Positions 51,462 through 62,551 are shown, counted from the first letter of the stretch. The stretch: 64,000 nt of DNA from an uncultured Marvinbryantia sp. (GCF_905201705.1 NZ_CAJKOX010000001.1:62001-126000), one strand, 5' to 3'. Notes: generated by a model from the letters alone, not told the origin. Numbers and translations: made by a program.

Positions 51462-52661
51462 ATGGAAAAGTGGATAAAAATCGCGGACCTGGAGAATTAC
51501 CGGGAAGCGGACATGGATGAAGTAAGAGCGGCGATGGATATTGCGGCGGCGCAGGTGGAGCGGAATCTGGACACCTTTACGGAGAAGTTTCCCGGAGCGA
51601 ACAGCTTTGACAATTTCTATAAGCCGGGTCCGAATGTGGACTGGACGACGGGCTTCTGGACAGGCGAGATCTGGCTGGCGTATGAAAATGCAAAGACGGA
51701 GGAAGAGCGGGAACGCCTAAGACGGGCGGGCGAGATACAGGTGGATTCCTTCCTGGAGAGAATCGAGAAGAGAGTGGAAGTGGACCATCACGACATGGGC
51801 TTTCTCTACAGCCTTTCCTGCGTGGCAGCATACAAGCTGACCGGCATGGAAAAGGCGAAAAAAGCGGCGCTGCTGGCAGCCGATAATCTGATCAGCCGTT
51901 TCCAGCCGGTAGGGGAATTTATCCAGGCATGGGGCGAAATGGGCGCGAAGGATAATTACCGCTTTATCATCGACTGTCTGCTGAACCTTCCGCTGTTGTA
52001 CTGGGCATCTGAGGAGACGGGAGAAGAAAAATACAGGAATATAGCGGAAAAGCATATCCACACGGCGCTTGCCAATGTAATAAGAGAGGACGATTCCACC
52101 TGGCATACGTTTTTCATGGACCCGGAAACGGGAAAGCCGGACCACGGGGCAACCTGCCAGGGCTATAAGGACGGCTCCGCCTGGGCGCGCGGACAGGCGT
52201 GGGGCGTGTACGGTACGGCGGTCGGCTACCGCTATACAAAGCGGGAAGAATATATCGGATATTTTAAGCGTGTCACCCGCTATTTCCTGGAGCATCTGCC
52301 TGAGGATCTTTGCCCGTACTGGGATCTGGGCTTCGGCGACGGAGATGACGAGGCGCGCGATTCCTCCTCGGCGGTCATCGCGGTGTGCGGCATGCTGGAG
52401 ATGAGCAAATATCTGGGTGAGGAGGACGCCCGCTATTACACCTCCGCTGCGCGGAAGCTGCTGCGGCAGATGATTGTGAAATACAGCGTGAAGGATCCCG
52501 AAAAGAGCAACGGTCTGCTGCTGATGGGCACCTACTCGAAGAAGAGCCCGTATAACACCTGCACGGAGGCGGGCGTAAACGAGTGCGTAATCTGGGGCGA
52601 CTACTTCTATATGGAAGCACTTCACAGACTGCTTACGCCGGACTGGAAAATTTACTGGTAA
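51462..52661 (+). CDS. Unsaturated glucuronyl hydrolase, glycoside hydrolase family 88
   Basis: A 399-residue (alpha/alpha)6-barrel enzyme expected to remove the 4,5-unsaturated uronic acid left by polysaccharide lyases acting on glycosaminoglycans. Recognisable pieces: WTTGFWTGEIWLAYE, DHHDMGFLYSLS with one catalytic Asp, SAWARGQAWGVYG and ECVIWGDYFYMEAL. Length matches the family. RBS TAGGAGAGG, 18 bases after uidA. It acts in the cytoplasm with the beta-glucuronidase on imported oligosaccharides. Confidence 0.93.
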   Translation: MEKWIKIADLENYREADMDEVRAAMDIAAAQVERNLDTFTEKFPGANSFDNFYKPGPNVDWTTGFWTGEIWLAYENAKTEEERERLRRAGEIQVDSFLERIEKRVEVDHHDMGFLYSLSCVAAYKLTGMEKAKKAALLAADNLISRFQPVGEFIQAWGEMGAKDNYRFIIDCLLNLPLLYWASEETGEEKYRNIAEKHIHTALANVIREDDSTWHTFFMDPETGKPDHGATCQGYKDGSAWARGQAWGVYGTAVGYRYTKREEYIGYFKRVTRYFLEHLPEDLCPYWDLGFGDGDDEARDSSSAVIAVCGMLEMSKYLGEEDARYYTSAARKLLRQMIVKYSVKDPEKSNGLLLMGTYSKKSPYNTCTEAGVNECVIWGDYFYMEALHRLLTPDWKIYW

Positions 52662-52671
52662 GGAGAGCGCG

Positions 52672-52752
52672 ATGAGATATACGCCGAAAGACCAGGATTA
52701 TGCTGCGGTGGTTACTGTGAATAAAGAGGAAGGTGCCTTATTCGAAGTATAA
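52672..52752 (+). CDS. Short open frame at the end of the glucuronide operon, possible gene remnant
   Basis: 26 codons (MRYTPKDQDYAAVVTVNK...) with a good ribosome site (AAGGAGAGCGCG) and placed 10 bases after the GH88 stop, as if it were the start of a further operon gene that is cut off. No family recognised. It could be a real small protein, a truncated gene or chance. Confidence 0.3.
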   Translation: MRYTPKDQDYAAVVTVNKEEGALFEV

Positions 52753-52776
52753 ATATAAAAAATTTATAAAATGCAT

Positions 52777-52804
52777 TTGACAAATCTTAAAAAAAGATTA
52801 TAAT
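52777..52804 (+). promoter_or_regulatory. Sigma-A promoter of the Amt-PII gene
   Basis: TTGACA and TATAAT with 16-base spacing, followed by a structured leader. Confidence 0.8.
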
Positions 52805-52807
52805 AAA

Positions 52808-52908
52808 CTTCGTAAGAACGAAGGCGTTCCTGTGAAAAACGGGGGCGCCTTTTATGATACAGGATATCATGTATCATAGAACCCTTCGTTCGTGCAGCGG
52901 GATTTTTT
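52808..52908 (+). promoter_or_regulatory. Structured leader with alternative hairpins upstream of amtB
   Basis: Four pairings can be drawn. CTTCGT/ACGAAG (52808-52823) is a small 5' hairpin. AAGGCG/CGCCTT (52821-52851), followed by TTTT, is a terminator. ATGATAC/GTATCAT (52854-52877) is a third hairpin. GAACGAAGG (52816-52824) also pairs perfectly with CCTTCGTTC (52883-52891), which precedes a GATTTTTTC run. The long-range pairing excludes the first two hairpins, so the RNA can switch. Nitrogen genes of Clostridia can be controlled by ANTAR-type antitermination, but the expected AxxGxx hexaloops are not clear. I infer nitrogen-responsive attenuation by an unknown factor. Confidence 0.55.
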
Positions 52909-53018
52909 CATTTCCGTCTGCATAAAATATAGAAATGCTCGGTTATCAAGGGAGATAATTGCCGAAGAGGAGCGGCGTTATCTCTCTTTTTAAGTTGGGC
53001 GAAAGAGGAGGAAAAATT

Positions 53019-54809
53019 ATGATGGATGAAATTATGAGTGCGGTAAGCGGTGAAGTCTTTGCCGTCTGGTTCCTCATTGGCGCAGCTCTGGTGTTCTGGA
53101 TGCAGGCAGGGTTCGCTATGGTGGAGGCTGGCTTTACCAGAGCAAAAAACACAGGCAACATTCTGATGAAGAACCTGATGGACTTCTGTATCGGTACGGT
53201 GGTATTTATTGTGATTGGCTTCGGACTGCTCCTGGGAGAGGATGTCGCAGGGCTGATTGGAAAACCGGGACTGGACATTTTTACGGATTTTGCAAATTTT
53301 GACTGGTCAAACTTTGTATTCAACCTGGTATTCTGTGCGACGACCGCAACGATCGTATCCGGTGCGATGGCAGAGAGAACAAAATTCCTTTCCTACTGCG
53401 TATACTCCGCAGTTATCTCCGCAGTCATCTACCCGATAGAAGCGCACTGGACCTGGGGCGGCGGCTGGCTCGCGCAGATGGGCTTCCACGATTTTGCAGG
53501 TTCCAACTGTATCCATATGGTAGGCGGTATCAGCGCACTGATCGGTGCAGCGCTTCTTGGTCCGCGTATCGGAAAATTCACGAGAGATAAAGCAGGAAAG
53601 ATTACAAAGGTAAACGCTTTTCCGGGGCATAACCTTCCGATTGGCTGCCTGGGCGTGTTTATTCTGTGGCTCGGCTGGTATGGTTTCAACGGTGCGGCGG
53701 CTACCACGGTAGATGAGCTGGCATCCATTTTTGTAACGACCACGATTGCTCCCGCTATTGCAACGGTCGTATGTATGATATTCACCTGGATTAAATATGG
53801 CAAGCCGGATGTTTCCATGTGTCTGAACGCATCCCTGGCAGGTCTGGTAGCAATCACCGCTGGCTGTGATGTATGCGATGCAACCGGTTCTATCATTATC
53901 GGCGCGGTTTCCGGTGTACTGGTAGTATTCGGCGTATGGCTTCTGGATAATGTGCTTCGTATAGACGACCCGGTAGGTGCAGTTGCGGTACACTGCCTGA
54001 ACGGTATCTGGGGAACCCTGGCGGTTGGTCTGTTTGCAACCGATACAGCTCCGGCATTTGCAAGAGGATTCGGCGACGGCGTTGCCTTTGGTGCAAACCA
54101 GATTGCCGGAAAAGGACTTTTCTATGGCGGCGGCTTCCAGCAGCTTGGTATCCAGTTTGTCGGAATGCTCTCTACAGCGGCATGGACGGCAGTTACGATT
54201 ACTATTACGTTCCTGGCAATTAAGGCAATCTTTGGTCTTCGTGTAACAGAGGAAGAGGAAATCGTCGGACTGGATTCCTGCGAGCATGGTCTTCCGTCTG
54301 CATATGCAGGCTTCTCCATCATGGATATTTCAAACACCATGACGATGGAAGTAAACGAAAATACAAATCTTGGAACATCGGATTACGAGGCAGCTTCTCC
54401 GGTACAGAAAGCGGCGGCGGTACAGGTGGCGAAAGCACCGGATGTGGAGCCGACCGGCATTTACAAGGTGGTTATTATCTCGAAGCTGTCACGCTACGAG
54501 AAGGTAAAGAAAGCAATGAACGACCTCGGCGTAACCGGTATGACTGTTACACAGGTTATGGGCTGCGGTATTCAGAAGGGCGCAGGCGAGATGTATCGTG
54601 GAGTTGAGGTCGATGCGACTCTGCTTCCGAAGGTAAAACTGGAGGTTGTAGTCAGCCAGATTTCTGTGGAATCTGTGATTGAATCTGCAAAGAAAGCACT
54701 TTACACCGGACATATCGGTGATGGTAAGATTTTCGTATACAATGTGGATAAGGTTGTCAAGATCCGCACAGGTGAGGAAGATTTTGCAGCGCTGCAGGAT
54801 GTAGAATAA
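53019..54809 (+). CDS. amtB: Ammonium transporter fused to a PII regulatory domain
   Basis: A 596-residue fusion. Residues about 1-430 are an Amt channel with eleven helices: FWMQAGFAMVEAGFTRAKN, the CVYSAVISAVIYP region, GGWLAQMGFHDFAG, and the pore His in IEAHWTWGGG and in VHCLNGIWGT. Residues about 490-596 are a GlnK/PII domain (GIYKVVIISKLSRYEKVKKAM, T-loop region around GEMYRGVEV, KVKLEVVV, GDGKIFVYNVDKVVKIRTGE). In most bacteria GlnK is a separate protein that plugs the channel; the fusion keeps the inhibitor in place. RBS AGAGGAGG. Confidence 0.96.
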   Translation: MMDEIMSAVSGEVFAVWFLIGAALVFWMQAGFAMVEAGFTRAKNTGNILMKNLMDFCIGTVVFIVIGFGLLLGEDVAGLIGKPGLDIFTDFANFDWSNFVFNLVFCATTATIVSGAMAERTKFLSYCVYSAVISAVIYPIEAHWTWGGGWLAQMGFHDFAGSNCIHMVGGISALIGAALLGPRIGKFTRDKAGKITKVNAFPGHNLPIGCLGVFILWLGWYGFNGAAATTVDELASIFVTTTIAPAIATVVCMIFTWIKYGKPDVSMCLNASLAGLVAITAGCDVCDATGSIIIGAVSGVLVVFGVWLLDNVLRIDDPVGAVAVHCLNGIWGTLAVGLFATDTAPAFARGFGDGVAFGANQIAGKGLFYGGGFQQLGIQFVGMLSTAAWTAVTITITFLAIKAIFGLRVTEEEEIVGLDSCEHGLPSAYAGFSIMDISNTMTMEVNENTNLGTSDYEAASPVQKAAAVQVAKAPDVEPTGIYKVVIISKLSRYEKVKKAMNDLGVTGMTVTQVMGCGIQKGAGEMYRGVEVDATLLPKVKLEVVVSQISVESVIESAKKALYTGHIGDGKIFVYNVDKVVKIRTGEEDFAALQDVE

Positions 54810-54822
54810 AGTGTGAAAATGC

Positions 54823-54851
54823 TTCTCATGCGGGGGAAATTATGTTATAAT
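54823..54851 (+). promoter_or_regulatory. Predicted promoter of the TetR-type gene
   Basis: TTCTCA and TATAAT with 17-base spacing, about 64 bases before the start. Confidence 0.55.
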
Positions 54852-54914
54852 CCTGTCATTAACAGCAGACGACACTAAGAGCCGGGCGAAAGCCTGCATG
54901 TGGAGGAACCGGGA

Positions 54915-55445
54915 ATGGCAGAAGATATGAAAAAAGAAATAGCGGAGGCGGCGCGTATACTTCTGATAGAGAAGGGCGTGAAAAAACTGACGGTAAAGGA
55001 TATCGTGGAGGAATGCCACATCACGCGCCAGACCTTTTACTACTACTTTGAGAATATTCCGGAGCTTTTCCGCTGGATTCTGGAAAGGAAGACAGAGGAG
55101 CTGATGAAGGAGGAGCACGGAGGAAACGACGAGGAAGCGGATCTGCGCTATTTCTTTCTGATGGCGATTAATGCGCGGGGCGGTCTGAAAAAGGTGATGG
55201 CGTCCAATTACAAAGACGAGCTGGAGGCTCTTCTGAAGCGCCATATCTGTAAAATGTTTGAACAGATTATAGAAGATAAAAATCTGTACCAGGACTGCAG
55301 CAGGTTCCAGCTGAAGTGGATCGTGCGCTATCACTGCAGCGCACTTTTGGGAATCCTGGAGGACTGGACGGACGAGGATACGAAAAATCTGGACAGAATC
55401 GTTCACGAAATATATCTGTTAATGATGGGAAAGGTATCCCCCTGA
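54915..55445 (+). CDS. TetR/AcrR family transcriptional regulator
   Basis: A 176-residue regulator. The N-terminal helix-turn-helix is LTVKDIVEECHITRQTFYYYFENI (key part TVKDIVEECHITRQTFYYYF at residues about 26-45), followed by a helical ligand-binding domain with no recognised ligand. ATG at 54915 follows TGGAGGA. Monocistronic with its own terminator. Its targets are unknown; neighbours are the Amt-PII gene and the second ftsH operon. Confidence 0.88.
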   Translation: MAEDMKKEIAEAARILLIEKGVKKLTVKDIVEECHITRQTFYYYFENIPELFRWILERKTEELMKEEHGGNDEEADLRYFFLMAINARGGLKKVMASNYKDELEALLKRHICKMFEQIIEDKNLYQDCSRFQLKWIVRYHCSALLGILEDWTDEDTKNLDRIVHEIYLLMMGKVSP

Positions 55446-55473
55446 ACGGACGGATTTATCATTCAAAAAGCTT

Positions 55474-55510
55474 ATGCCGGAGTGTTTGTTTTTACACTCC
55501 GGCATTTTTG
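55474..55510 (+). terminator. Terminator of the TetR-type gene
   Basis: ATGCCGGAGTGT (55474-55485) pairs with ACACTCCGGCAT (55494-55505) followed by T-run. Confidence 0.92.
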
Positions 55511-55590
55511 TAAGTACACACGGAAAAGAATGCCAGTTGAAAGGAGCAGGCGGCGCGGATATAATAAGGGTATAAAACGGGAAGGAGGAT

Positions 55591-56018
55591 ATGAGCTGGA
55601 TGGCATATGAAATACTTTCTATAAAGATGTATGAACTGGATAAGAAAATCAGCCGGCTGCAGAGCCGCATTCAGATGAGCGAATCGGCGGACCACGACAG
55701 AATCCGCGCAGAGAAGGCGGAGCTGCAGAGAGAATGCGCGGAGAGCGAGACGGAGCTGCGCAACCGGCTGCGGCATTCCAGAAATAGCAGTGTCGCTGTG
55801 CTTGCCGAATCTTACGGCGAGATTGAAAAGTCGATTAAAACGGCGGTCGCCAGAATGGAGAATGCCGACGGCAAAGAGCCGGAAGAGAGCTTTCCGGCAG
55901 ATGAGAAAATAATGTTTGCAGAATACGCACTGGATTTTGCCATGCAGGCGGTAAATCACGCGCTGCTTGTCTCGATGGAGGCCCTGGACGCCTATATGTC
56001 CCAGCAGGAGGAACAATT

Positions 56019-56022
<4 letters not shown>
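55591..56022 (+). CDS. Coiled-coil hypothetical protein before ftsH
   Basis: A 143-residue soluble protein of unknown function. Residues about 10-70 are a strongly charged coiled coil (DKKISRLQSRIQ, RAEKAELQRECAESETELRNRL); the C-terminal part is helical and acidic (EYALDFAMQAVNHALLVSMEALDAYM). RBS GAAGGAGGA. Its stop overlaps the ftsH start by 4 bases, so it is translationally coupled and probably works with this FtsH copy, for instance as an adaptor; this is inference. Confidence 0.75.
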
Positions 56023-57844
<1,822 letters not shown>

Positions 57845-57848
<4 letters not shown>

Positions 57849-58378
57849 GAAGAAGGATAGACTGGTTACAGCTGATTATCGGCATTCTGCTGGTGATATT
57901 TGGAGTTTATATGCTTATCAATCCGGGCAGGACACTGAGATGGGTTATCATTCTCTACGGCGTGCTTGCAGTAATTACCGGTATTTCGGATATCGTATAC
58001 TATGTAAAAGCGGAGCGCTATACCGGCTTCGGTCCGGTGGTTTCCCTGATTTCCGGTATTTTCAGTATCATGGCGGGCGTCATGCTTCTGGTATACCCGG
58101 ACGCGGGAAAGTGGGTGCTGATCATGCTGATTCCCATCTGGTTTATCGCGCACTGCGTATCCAGGGTGGCGCATCTTAATACGGTCCGCTATGTTATCAA
58201 CCGCAGCTATTACCATTTTTCACTGGTAATGAATATCATCGGTATCGTTCTGGGATGCATGATGATCATATGGCCCTCAATCCTGCTGTTTTCGGCAGGC
58301 GTCCTGATTGGAATCTACATGATTATCCAGGGAATTGACAGCATCGTGACGGCATTAAACGAAAACGAATATTATTAA
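57845..58378 (+). CDS. DUF308/HdeD-family membrane protein
   Basis: A 177-residue protein with six short hydrophobic helices arranged as three pairs, with the typical DUF308 pattern of LLVIFGVYMLINPGRTL, GIFSIMAGVMLLVYPDAG and IIGIVLGCMMIIWPSILL. HdeD in E. coli is linked to acid resistance; the function here is not known. GTG start overlapping the ftsH stop by 4 bases after GGGAGGTG. Last gene of the operon. Confidence 0.85.
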
Positions 58379-58392
58379 AGCGGAAATTCTGC

Positions 58393-58419
58393 GTTACTGT
58401 GAATGGTATGGGCAGTAAT
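58393..58419. repeat. Minimal GTTACTG/CAGTAA inverted repeat, possible relic
   Basis: GTTACTGTGAAT ... GGGCAGTAAT spans 27 bases with ends like those of the MITE family, but no target duplication is seen. May be chance or a decayed copy. Confidence 0.3.
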
Positions 58420-58433
58420 AGTTTTCCGGCGGC

Positions 58434-58473
58434 ATCCCGGCAGAGAAAGCAGTCCTTTGCCGGGATTCTTTTA
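58434..58473 (+). terminator. Terminator after the second ftsH operon
   Basis: ATCCCGGCA (58434-58442) pairs with TGCCGGGAT (58458-58466) followed by TTCTTTT. The remaining gap to 58692 holds no gene I can support; TATGCT near 58657 may be the -10 box of the next gene. Confidence 0.78.
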
Positions 58474-58692
58474 TATATTACCGGCGTGGCAAAATATGCT
58501 TTCCGGAGGCGCCTGAGGGCTGCGGGGACGTGCGAAGCACTTTTTTTGTCCGGACAGATTGCACCGGATGTCCCAAAATGTAATATTTTATGTAATATGG
58601 GGAAAAATCTGACAGAAAGCAAAAATGTCCAGTGAAAAAGGAGCCCTCATCTGGTATGCTAAACAAAACATACTTTTGAAGGAGGAATTATA

Positions 58693-61302
58693 TTGACAGC
58701 ACACGCAAAAACACGGGAAATTGTGGTACAGGAACTAAATTCCGACCAGCTACACGGACTAAGCCAGGAGCAGGCTGCGGAAAAGTACGCTTTGTATGGA
58801 GAAAATAAGCTGCGCGAAAAAAAGAAAAAGACCAATCTGCAGCGGTTTTTTGCGCAGTTTAAGGACGTCATGATACTGATTCTGCTGGCGGCAGCAGCGG
58901 TTTCCTTCGTCGTCGCCTGTCTGGAGGGTGATGCCGAAGGCTTTTTTGAACCGGTCCTGATTCTGCTGATTGTGGTTTTAAATGCCATTATGGGCGTCGT
59001 CCAGGAGAGCCGGGCGGAAAAAGCACTGGAAGCGCTGAAGGGTATGTCGGCGCCGCACGCGCGGGTAATCCGCGGCGGTGAGGAAGCGGTGATCAATGCG
59101 GCAGAGCTTGTGCCCGGCGATATTATCCGGCTGGAGGCGGGGGATTTTGTCCCGGCTGACGCCAGGCTGCTGCATAGCGTGAGCCTGAAAAGCGAGGAAT
59201 CCGCCCTTACCGGAGAGTCGGTTCCTGCCGAAAAAGATGCGGAGGCTATCATAGAGGAAAAGGCGCCCCTGGGAGACCGCGTGAATATGGTGTTCTCCGG
59301 CTGCTCTATTACCTACGGTACGGCAACTGCTGTTGTCACAGCCACCGGAATGGATACGGAAATGGGAAAAATCGCAAATCTGCTGGACAGCGAGGAAGAG
59401 GGACAGACGCCGCTGCAGCAAAAGCTGGCGCAGCTTGGAAAATATCTTGGCGCTCTGGCGCTGGCAGCCTGCGCGATTATTTTTGTGGTAGGCCTGGCAA
59501 GCGGCATTCCGGCGCTGGAGATTTTCATGACTGCCGTATCCCTGGCGGTTTCGGCGATTCCGGAAGGGCTTCCCGCTATCGTGACGATTGTGCTGTCCAT
59601 CGGGGTTCAGCGTCTGGTGAAAAAGAACGTCATTATCCGGCGGCTGCCAGCTGTGGAGACGCTTGGCAGTGCGTCCGTAATCTGCTCTGACAAAACAGGA
59701 ACGCTGACGCAGAACCGGATGACGCTGGTAAAAGCCTGGGTGGACGGAATGGAGGAGCCGGAGCTGATTTCCGGCAAAAATTCAGAGAAAATCCGCACAC
59801 TGCTGGAGCTGGGTACTCTCTGCAGCGACGGCTCGGTGATATTCCACGGGACAAAGGAGCAGCACATCGGGGATCCGACGGAGACCGCCATTGTTTTGGC
59901 GGCTTACAATAACGGGATGCCGAAGGAGCAGCTTAATATGGCATATCCGAGACTGGCGGAAATCCCGTTTGATTCCGACCGGAAGCTGATGACGACCGTC
60001 AACCGGATGAACGGGAAAAATATCGTGATCGTCAAGGGCGCCTTTGATGTGCTCTCTGACCGCTGCGTCGGCGGAAATCTGGAAAGAGCCGGACAGATTG
60101 TGGAGAGCATGAGTGAAAGCGCGCTGCGCGTGCTCGCGATTGCGTATAAGGAGATAGACCAGGTTCCGGAAAAACCGGAGAGTGAGGAGCTGGAAAGAGG
60201 ACTGCAGTTTCTGGGGCTGGCTGGCATGATAGACCCGCCAAGACCGGAGGCGAAGGAGGCTGTGGCAGTCTGCCGGAAGGCGGGCATCCGCCCGGTAATG
60301 ATTACCGGCGACCATATCGCCACCGCGTCGGCGATCGCAAAGGAGCTGGGGATCCAGAAAGAAGGAGGGCTGGCGATCACCGGTCCGGAGCTGGATGCGA
60401 TGCCGGAGCGGGAGCTGGATGAAAAGGTGGAGAAGATTGCCGTTTACGCCCGCGTTTCGCCGGAAAACAAAATCCGTATTGTGAAGGCGTGGCAGCGGAA
60501 GGGGCAGATTGTTTCCATGACAGGCGACGGTGTAAACGACGCGCCGGCGCTTAAAGCGGCGGACATCGGCTGCGCGATGGGCATCACCGGAACGGACGTT
60601 GCCAAGGGTGCGGCGGATATGACGCTGACGGACGATAACTTTGCCACGATTGTGGAGGCTGTCCGGGAGGGGCGCGGCATCTATGCCAATATCCGCAAGG
60701 TAACAGGCTTTCTTCTTGGAACCAATATCGGCGAGGTGGTGCTGGTATTTGTCGCGATGCTGCTCTGGCACAAATCGCCGCTGATGAGTATGCAACTTTT
60801 ATGGATTAACCTGGTGACGGACAGCCTGCCCGCTATCGCCCTCGGCATGGAGGCTGTGGAGCCGGATGTCATGAACCGTAAGCCCAGACCGAAAAACGAG
60901 AGCCTGTTTTCGCACGGGCTTGGAATCCGCGTAGTATTGCAGGGCATTATGTTCGGTACGCTTTCCTTAATTGCTTATTGGCTGGGAGAGACGCAGACCG
61001 CGTCCGTGGCAGGCGGACAGACAATGGCATTTATGGTGCTGGCGTTCTCGCAGGTAATCCATGCGTTTAATATGCGCTCGCATCATTCCCTGTTTAAGAC
61101 CGGGGTGTTTACCAACCATAACCTTAACCGTGCGGTGCTGATTTCCGCTGCACTGGTCTGCCTGGTTCTGTTCACACCGCTGCGCACCGCCTTCGGACTG
61201 GTTCTGCTTCCGGGAAAACTGTATCTGCAGGCTGCCGGTCTGATTTTTGTACCGCTGCTGGTGATGGAGCTGTCCAAGGCGGTCGGACTGGTAAAAGAAT
61301 AA
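58693..61302 (+). CDS. Calcium-translocating P-type ATPase (P2A)
   Basis: An 869-residue cation pump. N-terminal cation ATPase domain, actuator loop TGESVP, M4 motif VSAIPEGLPAIV (the PEGLP form of Ca2+ pumps), phosphorylation site Asp333 in CSDKTGTLTQN, nucleotide-binding KGAFDVL, hinge TGDGVNDAPALKAADIG, and M6 INLVTDSLPAIALGMEA with the Asn and Asp that bind calcium. Related to SERCA/PMR1. TTG start with GGAGG 7 bases upstream. Likely exports Ca2+ (or Mn2+). The following AI-2E transporter gene is 30 bases away and probably co-transcribed. Confidence 0.94.
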   Translation: MTAHAKTREIVVQELNSDQLHGLSQEQAAEKYALYGENKLREKKKKTNLQRFFAQFKDVMILILLAAAAVSFVVACLEGDAEGFFEPVLILLIVVLNAIMGVVQESRAEKALEALKGMSAPHARVIRGGEEAVINAAELVPGDIIRLEAGDFVPADARLLHSVSLKSEESALTGESVPAEKDAEAIIEEKAPLGDRVNMVFSGCSITYGTATAVVTATGMDTEMGKIANLLDSEEEGQTPLQQKLAQLGKYLGALALAACAIIFVVGLASGIPALEIFMTAVSLAVSAIPEGLPAIVTIVLSIGVQRLVKKNVIIRRLPAVETLGSASVICSDKTGTLTQNRMTLVKAWVDGMEEPELISGKNSEKIRTLLELGTLCSDGSVIFHGTKEQHIGDPTETAIVLAAYNNGMPKEQLNMAYPRLAEIPFDSDRKLMTTVNRMNGKNIVIVKGAFDVLSDRCVGGNLERAGQIVESMSESALRVLAIAYKEIDQVPEKPESEELERGLQFLGLAGMIDPPRPEAKEAVAVCRKAGIRPVMITGDHIATASAIAKELGIQKEGGLAITGPELDAMPERELDEKVEKIAVYARVSPENKIRIVKAWQRKGQIVSMTGDGVNDAPALKAADIGCAMGITGTDVAKGAADMTLTDDNFATIVEAVREGRGIYANIRKVTGFLLGTNIGEVVLVFVAMLLWHKSPLMSMQLLWINLVTDSLPAIALGMEAVEPDVMNRKPRPKNESLFSHGLGIRVVLQGIMFGTLSLIAYWLGETQTASVAGGQTMAFMVLAFSQVIHAFNMRSHHSLFKTGVFTNHNLNRAVLISAALVCLVLFTPLRTAFGLVLLPGKLYLQAAGLIFVPLLVMELSKAVGLVKE

Positions 61303-61332
61303 TTACTGAAGATAAGGAGGAAATGCCAGGAT

Positions 61333-62520
61333 ATGTTTTTTGATAACAGTGAGCAGCGCAAGCAGCTTTCGAAATGGGTTATCGGCACTGTGGCCGCCTG
61401 CATTCTTATTTTTCTCGGCGTCCGTTATATTTCAGAAATCGCTTACGCTGTTTCCTGGATGCTTGATTTACTGGAGCCGCTGCTGGCAGGCATGATCGCA
61501 GCGCTGGTTCTGAATGTCCCGCTGTGTTTCATCGAGCGGCACTTATTCAGAAAGAATCCGACGCCCCGGAAGGAGCGGGCGAGACGTCCGCTGGCGATCG
61601 TGCTTTCCCTGATTCTGGTACTGGGGATATTTATCAGCGTCGCGGTTTTGGTGATACCGGAGCTGGTCAATGCAGTGGCGGCAGTGTCCTCTGCGGTGGT
61701 CGAGCTGCTGGATGAGCTGGCGGCACTGGAGAACAGCGCCGACTTTTCGGAAATACCGTTTGGCGAATATCTTTCCCGCATCGATATTGACTGGATACGT
61801 CTGCGGGGAGATTTGGAGAACGTTTTAAAGCAGCTTGGCAATTCTATTCTCAATAAAGCCGGCGGAGCAATCAGCATTGCTGTTTCCTCTGTGGTCAACG
61901 GTATTGTCGGCTTTGTGTTTGCCATTTATATTCTGGCAAACAAAGAAAAGCTCAGCAGGCAGGTGCGCAGATTAATCCGTGTCTGGCTGCCGGAAAAAGT
62001 GGGAGCTGGAATTATACATGTGGCTTCTGTCTGCGGAGGCGTTTTTCATCTTTTTATTGCAGGACAGACAACGGAGGCAATCATTCTGGGCACACTCTGT
62101 ACGATAGGGATGCTGATTCTCCGTATGCCTTACGCGCCGATGGTCGGGGCGCTTGTGAGCGTCACCGCTCTGATCCCGTACGTCGGAGGATTTATTGCCG
62201 CTTTTATCGGGGCGTTTCTGATTCTGACAGAAAGCCCGGTCAAGGCGGTGGTGTTTGTCATTTTCTTCATAGCACTGCAGCAGGTGGAAGGAAATCTGAT
62301 ATATCCGAGGGTAGTCGGGGCAAAAGTAAATTTGCCGAGCATGTGGGTGCTGGCGGCAATCACGATTGGCGGCAGCCTTGGCGGCCCGATTGGAATGCTT
62401 CTGGGGGTTCCTACGTTTGCGTCAGCCTATAAACTATTGAAGGAAGCGACCGATAAACGGGAGCGCAGAATGCAGCAGGCAGAGGAGGGTAAAATGAAGT
62501 ATCTGCAGGAAATTCGGTGA
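61333..62520 (+). CDS. AI-2E family transporter (YtvI/PerM-like)
   Basis: A 395-residue membrane protein of the autoinducer-2 exporter family. About eight helices: two near the N-terminus (residues about 14-34 and 38-58), one at 80-104, a large soluble loop, then five near the C-terminus with the family motif ALIPYVGGFIAAFIGAFLIL and QVEGNLIYPRVVGAKVNLPSMWVLAA (split here). Some relatives are Na+/H+ antiporters or sporulation proteins, so the substrate is uncertain. GGAGG lies 12 bases upstream. Confidence 0.9.
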   Translation: MFFDNSEQRKQLSKWVIGTVAACILIFLGVRYISEIAYAVSWMLDLLEPLLAGMIAALVLNVPLCFIERHLFRKNPTPRKERARRPLAIVLSLILVLGIFISVAVLVIPELVNAVAAVSSAVVELLDELAALENSADFSEIPFGEYLSRIDIDWIRLRGDLENVLKQLGNSILNKAGGAISIAVSSVVNGIVGFVFAIYILANKEKLSRQVRRLIRVWLPEKVGAGIIHVASVCGGVFHLFIAGQTTEAIILGTLCTIGMLILRMPYAPMVGALVSVTALIPYVGGFIAAFIGAFLILTESPVKAVVFVIFFIALQQVEGNLIYPRVVGAKVNLPSMWVLAAITIGGSLGGPIGMLLGVPTFASAYKLLKEATDKRERRMQQAEEGKMKYLQEIR

Positions 62521-62551
62521 AATAAAGCTGTGAAAAGCGGCAAAGCCGTCC

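Noticed and set aside
52713..52727. GTTACTGTGAATAAA as another MITE end
   Set aside because: No matching right end or target duplication; it lies in the short open frame after the GH88 gene.
58399..58635. 78-residue plus-strand frame before the Ca2+ ATPase gene
   Set aside because: Overlaps a terminator hairpin, lacks a ribosome site and matches nothing.
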